Shown: positions 11,691-21,065, numbered from the stretch's first letter. The stretch is 64,000 bases of DNA from Algoriphagus aquaeductus (GCF_003253485.1 NZ_QKTX01000014.1:62001-126000), one strand, 5' to 3'. Program-made: numbers and translations. Notes: generated from the sequence alone by a model not told the origin.

Positions 11691-11943
11691 GTGTCTAAAT
11701 TTCAAAAAATCCGCATAGAGCTAGCAGTATGTTTTATTTCTACGGGATCTTGGCACGCCCACATTCGAGGGTGGATGGAGATTGGATCTGGAGATAGTGA
11801 CTTTTAATCAATAAGAAGAGGCAAAAAATAAATCTGGATGGCAGACTTTCAGGATTTGATTGATTTTGAATCTACTGAAGCCAGGCAGAGCTTCAAAAGG
11901 ACTCCGCCCAGCGCTTATCCTCATCAAACCAAATCTTGTTCTC
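11691..11943. other. Intergenic stretch with no recognised gene
   Basis: About 250 bp between the terminator and the lipoprotein start. An open frame extends upstream of the lipoprotein (from 11860), but the encoded text lacks signal character and I treat it as leader. No clear promoter or RNA was recognised. Confidence 0.5.
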
Positions 11944-12525
11944 ATGAAGACCTCCGCTCTTTTTTTACTTCTCTCCTTGTTGGCTTTGGCCTCCTGTAGC
12001 CCTACTTCAGATGATCCCCAGCCTCAGGCTGAAGGCTTTGTCCGATTCAAGGTGGATGGTGTTCAAAAAGAATTCAAAGTCACCAACACGCCTATGGGCT
12101 TTACCTTCGATGCCAATGGTCCCGTTTATGTAGCGACCTCGGTCGTACTGGGGCCCGGCTCCGATGGGACAAAAAATTTTCTGAATATGGCCCTTCGGAA
12201 TGAGACGCTTTTTCAATCCGGGGTGGAGTATCAGATGCAAAACCCGATCAATTACAAAGGTGTACCCATGGTCAGAATCCTGCTGACTTATGCCAATGAA
12301 TCGGGTCAGATATTCAATGCGACCCTATTCCAGCAGGCCATTCCAGGAATCAAAGTGACCGACGATGCCCGATGGAAATTCACCAAGATCACTGACAATT
12401 GGGTGGAGGGAACTTTTGAAGGAGTGCTACTTGGTCCATTTTCTCCTACTTCCGGAAGAGGAAATACAGAATTGAAAATCACGGAAGGACAATTTAGCAT
12501 GGCCCTGCTGAAGAGTTTGCCTTGA
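11944..12525 (+). CDS. Small lipoprotein, function unknown
   Basis: A 193-residue protein starting at the ATG at 11944, which is followed by a lipoprotein signal (SLLALASCS, lipidated Cys near residue 19). The mature part begins with a Pro/Gln/Asp-rich linker and then VRFKVDGVQKEFKVTNT, an immunoglobulin- or beta-sandwich-like text common in Bacteroidota lipoproteins of about 200 residues. An in-frame upstream start at 11860 is less likely because the signal would be internal. It appears to be a single-gene unit with its own terminator. No function can be proposed. Confidence 0.6.
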   Translation: MKTSALFLLLSLLALASCSPTSDDPQPQAEGFVRFKVDGVQKEFKVTNTPMGFTFDANGPVYVATSVVLGPGSDGTKNFLNMALRNETLFQSGVEYQMQNPINYKGVPMVRILLTYANESGQIFNATLFQQAIPGIKVTDDARWKFTKITDNWVEGTFEGVLLGPFSPTSGRGNTELKITEGQFSMALLKSLP

Positions 12526-12550
12526 GTGACAGGGAAAAAAGATCAACTGT

Positions 12551-12600
12551 AAAATCCCTGTCAATCTTCCGGTTCATCCTGACTTGACAGGGATTTTTTT
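12551..12600. terminator. Terminator between lipoprotein and convergent barrel gene
   Basis: AAAATCCCTGTCAA pairs with TTGACAGGGATTTTTTT across a 19-base loop. The stem is 11-12 bp and ends in a T tract for rightward transcripts, with the A tract serving the leftward ones. Confidence 0.8.
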
Positions 12601-12624
12601 CAGATAACTTTTTGCAAAAGGGTC

Positions 12625-13194
12625 TTAGAGTTTGACCGAAATACCCAGATTCAGGAAGGCAATTCCATAACCCAACTCTGCAAATCCGGCCACTTTTTCT
12701 GAAAAATAATACCGAGCCCCGCCAAAAATGGTCAATCCTGCAGTATTCCCAAAGTTGCCTCCCGAACCTGTATTCATGCCTGAATTGTCTTCATAGCTGT
12801 AGTTCAATAGGTTGAAACTCGCCATTAATCCTGCATACACGTCGAGCTTTTCATTGGGGATCTTCGAAAAGTGAAAGGCTCCCCGCGCACCGATGATGGT
12901 GTAGTTCCATTTGGATTTGGCAGTAAAGCCTCCGGAGGAAGTCTCATAGCCAAAAGACTTGTATCCCAGATAACCTCCCAAGCTGATCACCCCTACATCG
13001 CCTGCCTCTGCGATCCCCTGCTCATACATGAGGCTAATGCCCGGGATCTGAGAGCTGTAATCGAAGCTACCCAGCGAACTGCCCACTCCGATTCCGAGTG
13101 AGGCGACTTTGTCAGATTTGGTAAAGCTTTGGGCGTGACCAAGAAACGGAATCAATAGCCCAAGGGAGAAAATCAGGTAAAAGAGCTTTTTCAT
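12625..13194 (-). CDS. Outer-membrane beta-barrel protein, small porin-like
   Basis: A 189-residue protein. The ATG at 13194 is chosen because it begins MKKLFYLIFSLGLL, a signal peptide cleaved after GHAQ. An in-frame ATG 54 bp upstream would bury the signal. The mature protein has alternating glycine and aromatic residues (SLGGYLGYKSFGYE, GARYYFSEKVAGFAELGYG) and ends in NLGISVKL, as expected of an eight-stranded barrel. Its function is unknown. It diverges from the LytS-type kinase gene and could be a target of that system, but nothing in the sequence shows this. Confidence 0.65.
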   Translation of the reverse strand: MKKLFYLIFSLGLLIPFLGHAQSFTKSDKVASLGIGVGSSLGSFDYSSQIPGISLMYEQGIAEAGDVGVISLGGYLGYKSFGYETSSGGFTAKSKWNYTIIGARGAFHFSKIPNEKLDVYAGLMASFNLLNYSYEDNSGMNTGSGGNFGNTAGLTIFGGARYYFSEKVAGFAELGYGIAFLNLGISVKL

Positions 13195-13341
13195 AGTGAT
13201 GGAAATAAAGTGAATCGGAAGTTGCTGTTTCACCGATTCACTTTCCATTCGGAATGAGTCATTGCTCTAATTCACTTATTTTTTGAGCTTTATCTCGTGA
13301 TTTTTGAAAAAAGACCTATTTTAAAATTCATTTTGAGCGCA

Positions 13342-15396
13342 ATGAAATTCTTTTTGGCATCGGTATTCCTCATTTTTTCTTCCTGGCCATCCTTTGGTCA
13401 GCAGACTTTGGATTCCCTGAATAGACTCTTGCGGGATGGAAGTCTTCCCGATACTTCCAAAGTCCATGTTTACAACGAACTTTCCTGGGAGTGGGCCGGA
13501 AAGGATCCAAAAGTGGGACTGCGGTATGCAGATTCGGCTTTTTACCTGGCCCAAACGATTCGGTTTGAGTCGGGAAGAATAGCGGCTCTCAACCGTAGAG
13601 GGGTGAATTATTGGTATTCCGGACAGGATTCGCTGGCTGTTTTGGCGTACGAGGAAGTGCTCGCTTACCATCAGCAGCAAGGCAACCTCAAAGGTCAGGC
13701 GACTACGATCAACAACATCGCTTTGCTGCATTACAATGGGGGCGAATATCGACTTGCACTGGAAAATCATCAACAGGCATCCCGGATATTCGAACAACTT
13801 GACCTTCGCAAAAATCTGATCAACAGCCTGTCTAATGAGGGGGTAGTCTTTCTGGCGCTTTCGGACTATCCGAGGGCTTTGGAGTTATTTCTGAAAGCCT
13901 TGTCAAAAACTGAAGACGAAGACATTTGGGAAAAGGGAAATGTGCTGAACAATCTTGGGCTCGTCAATAAAAATCTGGGAGATTATGCCCAAGCCAAAAG
14001 CTTTTACAGCCAGGCCCTTGACCACTACAGAAAAACGGAAAACCAACAGTCAGAAGCCTTGGCGCTCGGAAATCTCAGTGCGGTGGCCCAGCTTCAAAAG
14101 GACTTCCCTCAGGCTCAGACTTACCTCGAAAATGCCCTTCAGATTAATCGGAAAATCGGAAACCCCCGCCGGATTGCTTCGGATTTTTCATCGATGGGTA
14201 ATCTGCTTTTAGCCCAAAATCAACCTAACCAGGCCCATCTATTCCTTGATTCTGCCCGGATTCTTTACCAAAATCTCGAGGAAAACCTCAGTCTTTCATC
14301 CGTTCTGCTTCAATTGGCTAAGGCCAAAGAAAAATTGGGCGAAAACCCGAGGACATTGTTGGAACTTGAGCAAAAAGCGCTGCGCTCGGCCCAAAAGTCC
14401 GGCGCTCTTGATGCTCAGCAGAGTGCTTGGCTGGCCCTATCCACACGGGAGGAGCAACTGGGAGATTTTCGCCAAAGTCTGGTGTCTTTCCGCCAAGCGA
14501 CACTTTTCAAAGACAGCATTTTCAATCAGGACAATGAAAAAAAGCTCATGCGGGCCCAACTGGGGTACGAATACGACCTGAGGGAAAAAGATCTTAAGGC
14601 TGGGTTTGATATCGAGCGAAGTCTGTTGGAATCCGAAAAGCAACGCGAACAACTCAAGGCGGGATTGATGCTTCTGGGCATTGTGGCTGTTTTGATCATT
14701 TCCGGGTTGGTTGTTTTCTTAATCCGTCGTCAAAATCAGGTGAGGCAGGAAAAACTGGAGGCCGGATTCAGAGCAAGGATGACCGAACTCGAACTGAAAG
14801 CGCTCAAGGCACAGATGAATCCCCACTTTATCTTCAATGCGCTGAGCTCGATCAGTAATTTTCTGCTGAAAAACCAGGCTCAGGAAGCTGACCGCTACCT
14901 GACCAAATTTTCCAGACTGATCCGCAGGATTTTGGAATATACCGAGGTCCGGGAAATCTCAGTTGCGGAAGAGATTGACCTTTTGCAGGATTACATTGCG
15001 CTGGAGGCACTCCGTTTGGGAAAAGAAGTGGATTTTCAGATCAACAATCCTGAGGAATTGGATTTGAATCAGGTGATGATTCCGCCACTTCTGCTTCAGC
15101 CCTTGGTGGAGAATAGCCTCTGGCATGGTATTTCCAAATCCGATCTGCCGGGGGTGATCAAGCTTGGGATTCATCCTCAGCCGGATTGTCTGATTCTGAC
15201 CCTTCGGGATAATGGAGGCAGTGAGCGGGAATCAGTCAAAATCACCCAAAAGGCCACTTCCATGGGGATGGGATTGGTCAAAAGCCGCCTCGAGAATCTA
15301 CTGGCTCCCCAGTCTGAGGGCACTTGGACCTTGCTTTGGGAAAAGCTCACCGATGGATTTGAAGTCAAAGTCAAACTTGCTAAACCTGCGCTCTAA
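13342..15396 (+). CDS. TPR-containing sensor histidine kinase of the LytS/YehU type
   Basis: A 684-residue kinase. The ATG at 13342 gives a signal peptide (cleavage near SFGQ); an upstream in-frame start at 13297 adds only a poor leader. Residues about 30-420 are tetratricopeptide repeats in the periplasm, such as NNIALLHYNGGEYRLALENH. A single membrane helix follows (LMLLGIVAVLIISGLVVFLI), then a short coiled coil, the His_kinase domain with phospho-acceptor H495 in QMNPHFIFNAL, and an ATPase domain with LLLQPLVENSLWHG and MGMGLVKSRLENLL. The stop codon directly abuts the ATG of the LytTR regulator, so the two form one two-component operon. Signal unknown. Confidence 0.9.
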   Translation: MKFFLASVFLIFSSWPSFGQQTLDSLNRLLRDGSLPDTSKVHVYNELSWEWAGKDPKVGLRYADSAFYLAQTIRFESGRIAALNRRGVNYWYSGQDSLAVLAYEEVLAYHQQQGNLKGQATTINNIALLHYNGGEYRLALENHQQASRIFEQLDLRKNLINSLSNEGVVFLALSDYPRALELFLKALSKTEDEDIWEKGNVLNNLGLVNKNLGDYAQAKSFYSQALDHYRKTENQQSEALALGNLSAVAQLQKDFPQAQTYLENALQINRKIGNPRRIASDFSSMGNLLLAQNQPNQAHLFLDSARILYQNLEENLSLSSVLLQLAKAKEKLGENPRTLLELEQKALRSAQKSGALDAQQSAWLALSTREEQLGDFRQSLVSFRQATLFKDSIFNQDNEKKLMRAQLGYEYDLREKDLKAGFDIERSLLESEKQREQLKAGLMLLGIVAVLIISGLVVFLIRRQNQVRQEKLEAGFRARMTELELKALKAQMNPHFIFNALSSISNFLLKNQAQEADRYLTKFSRLIRRILEYTEVREISVAEEIDLLQDYIALEALRLGKEVDFQINNPEELDLNQVMIPPLLLQPLVENSLWHGISKSDLPGVIKLGIHPQPDCLILTLRDNGGSERESVKITQKATSMGMGLVKSRLENLLAPQSEGTWTLLWEKLTDGFEVKVKLAKPAL

Positions 15397-16146
15397 ATGA
15401 TCCGATCTGTCATCATCGAAGATGAAAAAAACAGTGCCGAAAGACTCCGATTACTGTTGGAGCGGGATCATTTTGCGGAGGTCGAAGTCCTCGCTTGGCT
15501 CAAAACTATGGATGAGGCAGTCACATTTTTGACCGGACATGAAGTGGATTTAGTCTTTCTGGATGTGGAAATCCAAGATCGAACCGCTTTTGAGCTTTTG
15601 GAAAAACTGCCCAAAATCGACTTCAAAATCATCTTTACCACAGCTCATCAAGAATATGCGCTTAAGGCCATCAAAGTCTCTGCCTTGGATTACCTGCTCA
15701 AGCCCATAGATGCAGAGGAGCTGGCAGAAGCTTTAGGGAAAGTGGGCAAAAAGTCCGTTCAGGATGAGAAGAAAGCCATTCTTTCCCTATTGCAAGATTG
15801 GAATCCCCTTCGCAAACTTCCCGAAAAACTCGCTCTTCCTTCTGTCAACGGGATTGAGTATGTGCCGATTTCGGAGCTGATCCGATGTCAGGCGGATGTG
15901 AACTACACGCATTTTTTTCTCAAAGACGGACGAAAAATCACAGTAGCCAAAACACTCAAAGAATTTGAAAATCAACTCCGCGATCACGACTTTTTCCGGG
16001 TGCACAATTCACATCTGATCAATCTTCGGGAGGTTCGGTTTTACCACAAGGGAAAAGGCGGCACATTACAACTTCAGGACGGCTCGGAAATCGAAGTGGC
16101 ATCCCGTCGCAAAGAGGAGCTCATGGAGGCCTTAGGGAAAATCTGA
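15397..16146 (+). CDS. LytTR-family response regulator
   Basis: A 249-residue regulator with an N-terminal receiver domain. The acidic pocket is ED near residues 8-9, the phospho-acceptor is D56 in LVFLDVEIQD, and K102 lies in YLLKPID. A LytTR DNA-binding domain follows from about residue 145 (VNYTHFFLKDGRKITV, FFRVHNSHLINLREV). It starts on the base after the kinase stop codon, which strongly implies co-translation and pairing with the TPR kinase. Targets are unknown; the sulfatases lie immediately downstream on the same strand after a 76-bp gap. Confidence 0.92.
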   Translation: MIRSVIIEDEKNSAERLRLLLERDHFAEVEVLAWLKTMDEAVTFLTGHEVDLVFLDVEIQDRTAFELLEKLPKIDFKIIFTTAHQEYALKAIKVSALDYLLKPIDAEELAEALGKVGKKSVQDEKKAILSLLQDWNPLRKLPEKLALPSVNGIEYVPISELIRCQADVNYTHFFLKDGRKITVAKTLKEFENQLRDHDFFRVHNSHLINLREVRFYHKGKGGTLQLQDGSEIEVASRRKEELMEALGKI

Positions 16147-16222
16147 TCGGGATAGATGGTTGAACGGTTTTAGGACTTGGGATAAAAATCTTACTTTGAG
16201 GATCTCAACTTAAGCATTGACT

Positions 16223-17902
16223 ATGAAAAATCATTTTGGACTATGGATGATTCTTGGACTAATTTTTTCCTGCCAATCCCAAAAAGAAAAGAAGCAAGAC
16301 CGGCCTAATATCATCTTCATCATGTCCGATGATCATGCCTATCAGGCCATTTCGGCCTATAGCAATCAATTAATCGAGACGCCAAATATCGACCGAATTG
16401 CCAAGATGGGGATGCTCTTCACCAATGCTACCGTGACCAATTCGATCTGTGCACCCAGCCGGGCTACGATTTTGACCGGCAAGCACAGTCATCTAAATGG
16501 GAAAATTGATAATGATTTCCCATTCGATACCACCAATGTGACTTTTCCCCAGCTTTTTCAAGAGGCAGGCTATCAGACGGCGATGTTTGGCAAGCTTCAT
16601 TTCGGAAACAATCCCAAAGGTTTTGATCAGTTTAAGATTTTACCGGGTCAGGGTGCCTATTACAATCCCGATTTTATCACCAAAAACGAGGGAAATATCA
16701 AAGTCGAAGGCTACGTCACGGACATTATCACCGACATGACCTTGGATTGGCTGCAAAATGAGCGCAAGGCCGATCAGCCTTTCTTGCTGTTCTACTTGCA
16801 CAAGGCGCCACATCGGGAGTGGCTTCCTGCAGAAAGACATATCTCAGATTTTGCAAAGCGGACTTTCCCGGAGCCTGCCACGCTTTTTGACGATTATTCC
16901 GGTCGAGGACGAGCGGCCAAAGAAGCCGAAATGAATCTGCTGAAGCACATGAACTGGGCGGGTGATTCCAAGATTTACCCCGAGGTAATGGATGAATTGG
17001 GTATTCCGGATGCCAGCGGATGGGATAAGGGAGCATTTAATCGGGAAGTAGGCCGCTTAAATCCTTCCCAGCGCGCCAATTGGGATGCCGTCTATGGACC
17101 GATGAATGAAGAATTCAAAAAGGCTTTTCCCACCATGACAGAAAAGGAAAAAATGCAATGGCGCTATCAGCGCTACATGCAGGATTACCTGGGGACGATT
17201 CAGGCCGTGGATGAAAATGTCGGTCGGGTCCTTGATTATTTGGAACAAAATAATCTGATGGAAAATACCATCATCGTGTACACTTCTGACCAGGGATTTT
17301 ACCTGGGAGAGCACGGTTGGTTTGACAAGCGCTTTGTGTACGATGAAAGCTTCAAGACGCCTTTACTCGTAGCCTGGACCGGAAAAGTAAAAGCCGGAAG
17401 CCGTACCGACGAAATGGTACAGAATCTGGACTTTGCCCAGACCTTTTTGGAAGCTGCAGGAATTCCTGCTCCTGCAGATATGCAAGGAGAAAGTTTGGTT
17501 CCGCTTTTGACGGGAAATACTGAAAAATGGACCCGGGATGCGGTGTATTATCACTTTTACGAGTACCCCTCCGTGCACATGGTGAAGCGTCATTACGCGA
17601 TCGTGACCAAGGAATACAAACTGACGCATTACTACTTTGATACCGATGAGTGGGAGCTGATTGACCGGATCAAGGATCCTCAAGAATTGAAAAATGTGTA
17701 TGAAGATCCTGCCTACGCCGAAATCAAGGCAGAATTGCATCGGAAACTCGATGGATTGAGAGAAAAATACGGGGACAGCAAAGAGCTGAGTCAGCAATAC
17801 TTAGACAAATACCTGGATCGCTTGGAGCAGACCCAGCAATTTGGGAATGCAAACAAGGAGGTCGTCAAACAAATTTTGGAAAACCGGAAAAAGTCGAATT
17901 AA
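16223..17902 (+). CDS. Lipoprotein sulfatase, paralogue 1
   Basis: A 559-residue type I (formylglycine) sulfatase. The ATG at 16223 is preferred over a TTG six bases upstream. It has a lipoprotein signal ending in GLIFSCQSQ, so the enzyme is membrane-anchored. The maturation motif is C76-A-P-S-R, where Cys76 would be converted to formylglycine. Metal ligands are seen in NIIFIMSDDHAYQ near the start and in YTSDQGFYLGEHGW further along. It cleaves sulfate esters, probably on glycans; the substrate cannot be assigned. It is closely similar to the next gene throughout, with a 39-bp gap between them. No sulfatase-maturing enzyme is in the window. Confidence 0.9.
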   Translation: MKNHFGLWMILGLIFSCQSQKEKKQDRPNIIFIMSDDHAYQAISAYSNQLIETPNIDRIAKMGMLFTNATVTNSICAPSRATILTGKHSHLNGKIDNDFPFDTTNVTFPQLFQEAGYQTAMFGKLHFGNNPKGFDQFKILPGQGAYYNPDFITKNEGNIKVEGYVTDIITDMTLDWLQNERKADQPFLLFYLHKAPHREWLPAERHISDFAKRTFPEPATLFDDYSGRGRAAKEAEMNLLKHMNWAGDSKIYPEVMDELGIPDASGWDKGAFNREVGRLNPSQRANWDAVYGPMNEEFKKAFPTMTEKEKMQWRYQRYMQDYLGTIQAVDENVGRVLDYLEQNNLMENTIIVYTSDQGFYLGEHGWFDKRFVYDESFKTPLLVAWTGKVKAGSRTDEMVQNLDFAQTFLEAAGIPAPADMQGESLVPLLTGNTEKWTRDAVYYHFYEYPSVHMVKRHYAIVTKEYKLTHYYFDTDEWELIDRIKDPQELKNVYEDPAYAEIKAELHRKLDGLREKYGDSKELSQQYLDKYLDRLEQTQQFGNANKEVVKQILENRKKSN

Positions 17903-17941
17903 TCGAATAAAACGGTATTTTCCACGCTAAACCCAGCACCC

Positions 17942-19633
17942 ATGAAAAAGATCAGACTTAGACTCCTTCTTGCTTTTGGCCTTTCCATATTCTTTTCCTG
18001 CAAATCCCAAGAGGAAAAGAAGCAAGATCGACCGAATATCATCTTTATCATGTCTGACGATCATGCCTATCAGGCCATTTCGGCTTATGATAATCGGCTG
18101 ATGGAGACGCCGAATATTGACCGTATCGCCAAGATGGGGATGCTTTTTACCCAAGCTTCGGTGACCAATTCCATCTGTGCTCCCAGTAGGGCGACGATTT
18201 TGACAGGCAAGCACTCTCACTTGAATGGGAAAATTGACAATCATTTCCCTTTTGATACCACCAACGTGACTTTTCCCCAGCTTTTGCAGCAGGCAGGCTA
18301 TCAGACTGCGATGTTTGGTAAACTTCACTTTGGCAACAATCCCAAGGGTTTTGACCAGTTTAAGATTTTGCCGGGACAGGGTTCCTATTACAATCCGGAC
18401 TTTATCACCAAAAATGAAGGCAATATAAAGGTCGAGGGCTACGTGACCGATATCGTCACTGACATGACTTTGGATTGGTTGGAAAAAGAGCGAAAGGCCG
18501 ATCAGCCATTCATGCTGATGTACTTGCATAAGTCCCCACATCGGCCTTGGCTGATGGCCGAGCAACACATGGAGGAGTTTACCCGGCGGACTTTTCCGGA
18601 GCCGGCCACGCTTTTTGACGATTACTCTGGACGCTCCTCCCCTGCCAGCGAGGCTGAAATGAATATTCTCACACACATGGGTTGGTCGGGAGACAATAAG
18701 CTGAGCCCCGAGATTATTAAAAAACTGGGCATTGCCGATGTGGGTGGATATGATTCGATTCGGTACAAAAGTGAATTCGCCCGATTTACACCTGCTCAAG
18801 CCGAAAATTTCCGAAAATACTATGGTCCGATCGAGGAGGAATTTGTGAAGAACTATCCGTTGATGACTGATGAAGACAAGATGCGCTGGAAATATCAGCG
18901 CTATATGCAGGATTATTTGGGGACGATCAAAGCCGTGGACGAAAATGTCGGTCGACTTCTCGACTACCTCGAGGCGAATAATCTGATGGAAAACACGATC
19001 ATCGTTTACACTTCGGACCAAGGTTTTTATCTGGGCGAGCACGGCTGGTATGACAAGCGATTTGTCTATGACGAGTCTTTCAAGACGCCGCTTTTGGTGG
19101 CCTGGCCCGGAAAGACTCAGCCAGGAACCCGCTCTGATGCGTTGGTTCAGAATTTGGACTTTGCACAGACCTTTTTGGAGGCGGCAGGAGTGCCTGCCCC
19201 GGGTGAAATGCAAGGGGAGAGTATGATTCCGCTTTTGACGGGCAATACAGAAAAATGGACGCGGGATGAAGTGTACTACCACTATTACGAATATCCTGCC
19301 GAGCACATGGTCAATCGCCACTACGCCATCGTGACCAAGGAATACAAGTTGATCCACTATTATTTTGTGGAGGACGAATGGGAATTGATTGATCGGATCA
19401 AGGATCCTCAGGAGCTGAAAAATGTCTACAACGATCCGGCTTATGCTTCGGTGAAAAAAGACCTTCATACCCGATTGGAGGCTCTTCGGGTAAAATACAA
19501 AGACAGCGCAGAGATCAGTCAGGGATATATTGACAAGTTGCTGGAAGATGCAGATCAGGGAAAAGTCTGGGGGATAAACAAGGAGCGGGCAGAAGAAATC
19601 CGTAATCGGAGAACCAAGGTTGAAAGCCGCTAA
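17942..19633 (+). CDS. Lipoprotein sulfatase, paralogue 2 (tandem duplicate)
   Basis: A 563-residue sulfatase with the same architecture as its upstream neighbour: lipobox SIFFSC, DDHAYQAISAY metal site, maturation cysteine C79 in SICAPSRAT, and TSDQGFYLGEHGW. Large blocks are identical to paralogue 1 (for example the segment around NIKVEGYVTDI). The middle section differs most (about residues 180-270, with GRSSPASEAEM in place of GRGRAAKEAEM), where substrate specificity may have diverged. The pair is clearly the result of tandem duplication. The complementary strand is also open for over 550 codons, which is a codon-usage shadow and not a gene. Confidence 0.9.
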   Translation: MKKIRLRLLLAFGLSIFFSCKSQEEKKQDRPNIIFIMSDDHAYQAISAYDNRLMETPNIDRIAKMGMLFTQASVTNSICAPSRATILTGKHSHLNGKIDNHFPFDTTNVTFPQLLQQAGYQTAMFGKLHFGNNPKGFDQFKILPGQGSYYNPDFITKNEGNIKVEGYVTDIVTDMTLDWLEKERKADQPFMLMYLHKSPHRPWLMAEQHMEEFTRRTFPEPATLFDDYSGRSSPASEAEMNILTHMGWSGDNKLSPEIIKKLGIADVGGYDSIRYKSEFARFTPAQAENFRKYYGPIEEEFVKNYPLMTDEDKMRWKYQRYMQDYLGTIKAVDENVGRLLDYLEANNLMENTIIVYTSDQGFYLGEHGWYDKRFVYDESFKTPLLVAWPGKTQPGTRSDALVQNLDFAQTFLEAAGVPAPGEMQGESMIPLLTGNTEKWTRDEVYYHYYEYPAEHMVNRHYAIVTKEYKLIHYYFVEDEWELIDRIKDPQELKNVYNDPAYASVKKDLHTRLEALRVKYKDSAEISQGYIDKLLEDADQGKVWGINKERAEEIRNRRTKVESR

Positions 19634-19657
19634 GCGGAAAAAGTAAGCAATCCGGTA

Positions 19658-19679
19658 TCCTGCTTTTCCGAAAGCAGGA
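19658..19679. other. Hairpin after the sulfatase pair
   Basis: TCCTGCTTT, loop TCCG, AAAGCAGGA: a perfect 9-bp stem with a compact loop, 25 bp after the stop codon. There is no T tract, so it may be a stability element or a weak terminator. Confidence 0.35.
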
Positions 19680-19784
19680 ATCAAAAATGGTTGAATGTCT
19701 CATGCTTACTCAGCAAACCGGTTTGAGTCAGCTGAGGATTAGCTAATTCCAGGATCCGGAAAAGGCAGACTGAAATAAGAGGTC

Positions 19785-20222
19785 TTAAACCAATTCGGCC
19801 AGTCGTGTATTTCCTTTGATCACTTCCACCGCCAGCTGTTTCATGCTTTTGGCTGTCAGCATGTGGTCGATTTCTGTTCTGACTTTGACTACTTCAAAGT
19901 GGAGCGGACAGGGATTTTTTTCAGAACATCGGGGCAGCCCCAAGCTACAGCCAGCAAATAGTTGATCCCCGTCTATGGTTTTGACTACATCTTTTAAGGT
20001 GTATTTGGCATGTGATTCATCTGCGAAAAAACCTCCATTTGGACCTTTGATAGAGCCGACAATTTTTGCCTTGGTAAGTAGCTGGAGGATTTTGGCTGTA
20101 AAGGCTTCCGGGGCTTCTATATTGGCTCCTATTTCCTTGGCACCGACCTTACGGTCTTCAAGGCTTTGAGTCCAAATGTAGATGACTGATTTAATGGCGT
20201 ATTTGGTGGCTTGAGAAAACAT
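19785..20222 (-). CDS. Rrf2-family transcriptional regulator with three-cysteine Fe-S motif
   Basis: A 145-residue regulator. The ATG at 20222 gives the typical Rrf2 start MFSQATKYAIKSVIYI; a longer frame upstream is not protein-like. A winged helix covers about residues 1-85 (EAFTAKILQLLTKAKIVGSIKGPNGGF). The cluster-binding motif C-x6-C-x5-C is seen in GCSLGLPRCSEKNPCPLH. This places it among Fe-S Rrf2 proteins such as NsrR and IscR, which sense nitric oxide or cluster status. It lies next to a fasciclin gene and the nitrate operon, both of which have candidate Rrf2 operators. Two further Rrf2 genes occur in the window, at 61374 and 63728. Confidence 0.88.
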   Translation of the reverse strand: MFSQATKYAIKSVIYIWTQSLEDRKVGAKEIGANIEAPEAFTAKILQLLTKAKIVGSIKGPNGGFFADESHAKYTLKDVVKTIDGDQLFAGCSLGLPRCSEKNPCPLHFEVVKVRTEIDHMLTAKSMKQLAVEVIKGNTRLAELV

Positions 20223-20263
20223 TTGGGGTGAATTTAATCCGAAATATAGGCTGAGGATACCAA

Positions 20264-20293
20264 GAAAAAAACCGGATGTCACATACATCCGGT
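20264..20293 (-). terminator. Terminator of the fasciclin gene
   Basis: On the minus strand ACCGGATGT, a 5-base loop, ACATCCGGT and then TTTTTTC. The 9-bp perfect stem with T tract lies 42 bp after the fasciclin stop codon, separating it from the Rrf2 gene. Confidence 0.85.
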
Positions 20294-20334
20294 ATTTTCA
20301 ACAAAAACCATAACAACCTTGTTTTAACCCATTT

Positions 20335-20886
20335 TTATTTTGGTAGCAGGACTTGATCTACTACATGGATGATTCCATTGGAGGCGGAGACGGTCCCGAT
20401 GATTTTGGCTCCATTGATTGTGACATTGCCGTCTTCAGCCACAGTCACACTGACGGATCGTCCGTCTGCAGTACCGAGATTCCTTCCGTTGACAAAATCG
20501 CCGGGTTTGTATACGCCCAAAAGCACGTGATACTCGAGAATATCTCGGAGTTTTCGTTGGTTTTCCGGCTTGACCAAGTCATCCAAAGTCCCGGCAGGCA
20601 AGGCATCAAAAGCGGTGTTGGTCGGTGCAAAAACAGTGAATGGGCCTACATTAGTCAGGGCATCCACATAATTAGCCGCCTGCAGAGCTGCCACCAGTGT
20701 ACTGTGATCTGAAGAACCAAGGGCTACTTGGACGATGTTGGGATTGGATACATTATCCAAAACCGCGGACTGCCCTGGACCAGGCGAGGTGCCGACTGCA
20801 GTTGTATTACTGTCTGAAGCCTGACCGCCACAAGACCAGAGGGTCAGGGCCAGAAGTAAGGATGGGAGATAAAGCAACTTTTTCAT
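20335..20886 (-). CDS. Fasciclin (FAS1)-domain lipoprotein
   Basis: A 183-residue protein with a lipoprotein signal ending in LTLWSCGG and a flexible Ser/Thr/Gly-rich linker. A single FAS1 domain spans about residues 50-183. Its two conserved blocks are visible: FTVFAPTNTAFDALP and the terminal INGAKIIGT...NGIIHVVDQVLLP. FAS1 proteins mediate adhesion or protein contacts. In Bacteroidota they are often found next to denitrification genes, but the role there is not established. The promoter carries a degenerate copy of the GGATA-N4-TATCC dyad overlapping its -33 element, so it may belong to the Rrf2/NO regulon. Confidence 0.88.
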   Translation of the reverse strand: MKKLLYLPSLLLALTLWSCGGQASDSNTTAVGTSPGPGQSAVLDNVSNPNIVQVALGSSDHSTLVAALQAANYVDALTNVGPFTVFAPTNTAFDALPAGTLDDLVKPENQRKLRDILEYHVLLGVYKPGDFVNGRNLGTADGRSVSVTVAEDGNVTINGAKIIGTVSASNGIIHVVDQVLLPK

Positions 20887-20951
20887 GGTGCGGGGAGATA
20901 AGATGTTGGATTTTTAAGGGTTCATTGCCTGAATTGTTCTGAATGAATGGT

Positions 20952-20990
20952 CAAAAGTAATTTCGAAAATAATAAAAGACAATTAAATCC
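20952..20990 (-). promoter_or_regulatory. Promoter of the fasciclin gene with overlapping degenerate Rrf2-type dyad
   Basis: On the minus strand TTG (20980-20982), 20 bp, TACTTTTG (20952-20959): an exact match to the Bacteroidota consensus. GGATTTAATTGTCT (20977-20990) covers the -33 TTG. The last rrf2 gene has the closely similar GGATATTTTTGTCC in the same register. Confidence 0.5.
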
Positions 20991-21051
20991 TTTATTATTT
21001 TTCATTTTAAATAATAATTTATTTTAATGAGTTAAATAAGATTTTTTTATT

Positions 21052-21065
21052 GGATATAGATATCC
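21052..21065. promoter_or_regulatory. Candidate Rrf2/NO-responsive operator, GGATA-TAGA-TATCC
   Basis: A 14-bp dyad with perfect 5-bp arms between the divergent fasciclin and narK genes. The same 14-bp layout occurs upstream of ric (49860) and of the last rrf2 (63670), and in weaker form upstream of norB (61363). Confidence 0.55.

Noticed and set aside
17927..19684. Open frame of 585 codons on the minus strand opposite sulfatase 2
   Set aside because: The plus-strand protein is a clear sulfatase with conserved motifs. The antisense text has no recognisable domain and mirrors the codon bias of the real gene.
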